Origin: JAGVMG01 sp964461105
GTDB lineage: Bacteria > Chlamydiota > Chlamydiia > Chlamydiales > Rhabdochlamydiaceae
Assembly: GCA_964461105.1 (NCBI GenBank)
Contig: CAYWSY010000093.1
Span: 1 to 7,581 of the forward strand
Length of the DNA stretch: 7,581 nt
Direction of reading: 5' to 3'
Shown here: positions 6,079-7,581 of the stretch, piece by piece
Layout: the number at the start of each line of letters is the position of its first letter
Position numbering within the stretch: position 1 is the stretch's first letter
Position numbers and translations under genes: made by a program
The notes under the pieces: generated by a model
The model's input: only the letters and a program-made list of their open reading frames with translations
What the model was told of the DNA's origin: nothing
Database searches by the model: none

Positions 6079-7308
6079 ATGAAATCGCACGCTCCCAAAG
6101 CAGAGACGATCCATCATAAAACACGCTTAGCGCTCTTGTGGATGAACCTGTCCAACGAGCCCTTTGTCGTGCTCTACGCCCTGCTGCCTTTTATTTTTAG
6201 AAAGGATCTAGGGGCATCTATTTTGCAGATCTCGATTTTAACTGCATTAAGGCCTGTTCTTCCCTTATTTTCATTTTACTGGAGCGCAAATCTCACAAAT
6301 TGCAGACACCGCCTTCGCTCGAATCTCATCGGTGCTTGGCTGCTAGGTAGGATCCCTTTCCTATTTGTTCCTTGGTTTCCGAATGCTTGGTATATTATCT
6401 TTTGCTGCGCCGTCTACGAGTTTTTTAATAAATCGGGAATTCCTGCACTCATTGAGATCTTAAAAATCAATTTGCCTAAAGATGCCCGCGAAAAAACGTA
6501 CACCTTTTATTTTGTCTTAAGTTTTGTTGAGAGTATTTTATTGGGATTGGTGATGGGGGGACTGCTTGACAAACAGCCATCTTCATGGAGTATCCTCTGC
6601 GGGATTACCGTCTTAATTGGGCTCAGCAGCTTTGTCGTGCAGATGCGCGTTCCCATCCCGTTAGAGGACAGAGCTCCTATTGCACTCCCTCCGTTTAAAA
6701 CCCGTTTGATTCAGCCGTGGAAAGAGGCAATCGCTCTGCTCAAAAGACGGCCTGACTTTGCCAGGTTCCAATGGGGATTCATGATGGGAGGCTTTGGGTT
6801 AATGCTGATTGCGCCAAGTCTGTCGATCTATTACGTCGATTATTTGAACTTAGAGCACACACAGATCGTCACAGGACGCTCGATTCTGATGGGCGTGGGG
6901 ATCGTGCTCTCTTCTTTCTTTTGGAGAAAGGCGATCTCAACGCTGTCTGTTCCTCAGTTAAATGTGAGAATCTTGATTGGATTTGCGCTCTTTCCACTTC
7001 TGCTAGTCCTATCGGCATTCCATATGCAGTGGTTTTACTTCTCTTTTATTATCTATGGGATTGCTCAAGCGGGAAGTCATCTGCTTTGGAATTTATCTGG
7101 AACACTCTTTGCTGAAAATGAGGACAGCTCCCCCTATTCTCGTGTCAATATCTTGATGCTTGGCATGCGCGGGATCATTGCTCCTGCATTAGGAGGGATC
7201 TTCTGCCAGCTCTTTGGGCCGATCCCAATGCTGATTGTCGGAGGCGTGATCTGCTCCTTAGGCGCGTGGTATTCCTTTCTAGTGGTCCGTCAAGAGCGGC
7301 TTGCTTGA
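6079..7308 (+). CDS. MFS-type membrane transporter, substrate unknown
   Basis: A 409-residue integral membrane protein with about 12 hydrophobic helices (roughly 27-40, 48-68, 82-98, 103-125, 140-163, 168-188, 232-252, 266-281, 296-313, 317-337, 357-377 and 380-402). The helices are split by a longer charged loop at 189-230, the usual 6+6 layout of the major facilitator superfamily. Sequence support is the segment around 330-372, with a Trp-Asn pair in a helix, a loop with acidic residues, then Tyr-Ser-Arg-Val-Asn, Gly-Met-Arg-Gly and Pro-Ala-Leu-Gly, a pattern common in MFS_1 proteins. No motif points to a substrate, and it is not a recognisable nucleotide (NTT), sugar-phosphate or drug carrier. 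It is divergent from the secretion operon and so is probably not part of it. The start at 6079 lacks a Shine-Dalgarno; an ATG at 6068 opens only a four-codon frame that ends over the true start. Class is confident, function unknown. Confidence 0.85.
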   Translation: MKSHAPKAETIHHKTRLALLWMNLSNEPFVVLYALLPFIFRKDLGASILQISILTALRPVLPLFSFYWSANLTNCRHRLRSNLIGAWLLGRIPFLFVPWFPNAWYIIFCCAVYEFFNKSGIPALIEILKINLPKDAREKTYTFYFVLSFVESILLGLVMGGLLDKQPSSWSILCGITVLIGLSSFVVQMRVPIPLEDRAPIALPPFKTRLIQPWKEAIALLKRRPDFARFQWGFMMGGFGLMLIAPSLSIYYVDYLNLEHTQIVTGRSILMGVGIVLSSFFWRKAISTLSVPQLNVRILIGFALFPLLLVLSAFHMQWFYFSFIIYGIAQAGSHLLWNLSGTLFAENEDSSPYSRVNILMLGMRGIIAPALGGIFCQLFGPIPMLIVGGVICSLGAWYSFLVVRQERLA

Positions 7309-7320
7309 TTCTCATTACGC

Positions 7321-7349
7321 TTGCATTAAAGCTAAAAATTACATAGTAT
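7321..7349 (+). promoter_or_regulatory. Candidate sigma70-type promoter of the RHS-like gene
   Basis: TTGCAT (7321-7326) and TAGTAT (7344-7349) are separated by exactly 17 bases, starting 13 bases after the MFS stop codon. Transcription would begin near 7356, inside a run of eight T (7355-7362), with a leader of about 25 bases. This suggests the downstream gene is expressed independently of the transporter. Confidence 0.55.
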
Positions 7350-7370
7350 CCATCTTTTTTTTAATGAAAA

Positions 7371-7376
7371 AGGTGA
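7371..7376 (+). promoter_or_regulatory. Shine-Dalgarno of the RHS-like gene
   Basis: AGGTGA lies three bases before the ATG at 7380 when counted from its last A, and about seven bases from the AGG core. It is the clearest ribosome binding site in the window and fixes the start of the partial gene. Confidence 0.7.
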
Positions 7377-7379
7377 GCT

Positions 7380-7581
7380 ATGATCAAGTTTCTCTTCGGC
7401 TTTCTTTTATGTTTCTCCTCAGTAAAGGCTGACTGGGACCAACTCTTTTTTGAAAATGAAGACCCCACTCTCTACCACCACGTCAACGTCATTACAGGAA
7501 ACCTAAACCTCTCCTATCAAGATGGGGTTATTCAAGGAGCCAAATCGCTTCCTATAATGCGCACGTATTCAAGTGCAGGAG
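7380..7581 (+). CDS. Secreted RHS/YD-repeat-type protein, N-terminal fragment, cut by window edge
   Basis: Only 67 codons are present. The first 17 residues (MIKFLFGFLLCFSSVKA) form a short Sec signal peptide: one Lys, a hydrophobic core, then a small-residue cleavage site before Asp-Trp. The mature start has an acidic stretch (about 24-30), then YHHVNVITGNLNLSYQDG at 32-49 and SLPIMRTYSSAG at 56-67. This arrangement of V-N-V-x-T-G-N-L, then an aspartate, then R-T-Y-S-S resembles the module (DUF6531-like) that opens many RHS/YD-repeat proteins. Such proteins are usually long shells that may carry a variable toxin at the C-terminus. The repeats and any toxin domain lie beyond the window, so a toxin role cannot be claimed. 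It has its own promoter and Shine-Dalgarno. Confidence 0.7.
   Translation, partial: MIKFLFGFLLCFSSVKADWDQLFFENEDPTLYHHVNVITGNLNLSYQDGVIQGAKSLPIMRTYSSAG

Noticed and set aside
6771..7115. Second plus-strand frame of 114 codons within the MFS gene
   Set aside because: It is an out-of-frame shadow of the transporter without its own start signals.
7351..7375. 9-bp hairpin masking the RHS gene Shine-Dalgarno
   Set aside because: The predicted transcript start (about 7356) would remove much of the left arm, and the stem is mostly A-T pairs.

Overview
The window comes from a chromosome of the phylum Chlamydiae, most likely a chlamydia-related (environmental, amoeba- or arthropod-associated) lineage rather than Chlamydia itself. 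The main evidence is the gene order on the minus strand: sctU, sctV, copN (sctW), scc1 (a CesT-type chaperone), malQ. This is the order I know from Chlamydia trachomatis (CT091 to CT087). The signal-peptide-bearing RHS-like protein starting at the right edge is of a kind I associate with chlamydia-related genomes rather than with Chlamydia. I cannot name the genus from the sequence.

Layout from left to right: the N-terminal 248 codons of malQ (1-744, minus, cut by the window edge); a 332-bp gene-free block made entirely of two abutting long hairpin elements (745-1076); then, all on the minus strand and tightly packed, scc1 (1074-1523), copN (1527-2705), sctV (2725-4857) and sctU (4854-5939). 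A 139-bp divergent intergenic region (5940-6078) holds a good sigma70-type promoter for the sctU operon. On the plus strand follow a 12-helix MFS-type transporter (6079-7308) and, after its own promoter and Shine-Dalgarno, the first 67 codons of a secreted RHS/YD-repeat-type protein (7380 to the edge).

The four type III secretion genes form one functional module. SctU is the autocleaving export-switch protein. SctV is the export gate. CopN is the gatekeeper plug that acts at the gate and is itself secreted. Scc1 is part of its chaperone. Spacing (a 4-base ATGA overlap for sctU/sctV, 19 bases for sctV/copN, 3 bases for copN/scc1) indicates one transcript with translational coupling.

The most unusual content is the 745-1076 block. 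It contains two diverged copies of one palindromic element (169 and 166 bp), in opposite orientation and sharing three bases. Each has perfectly complementary 25-26 bp outer arms, a conserved asymmetric core and a GCTGTGT/ACACAGC apical stem. The outer arms differ between copies at nine positions, yet every change is matched on the partner arm. The block fits exactly between the neighbouring genes: its right end supplies the scc1 stop codon and its left end lies directly against the malQ start codon, leaving malQ without a visible Shine-Dalgarno.
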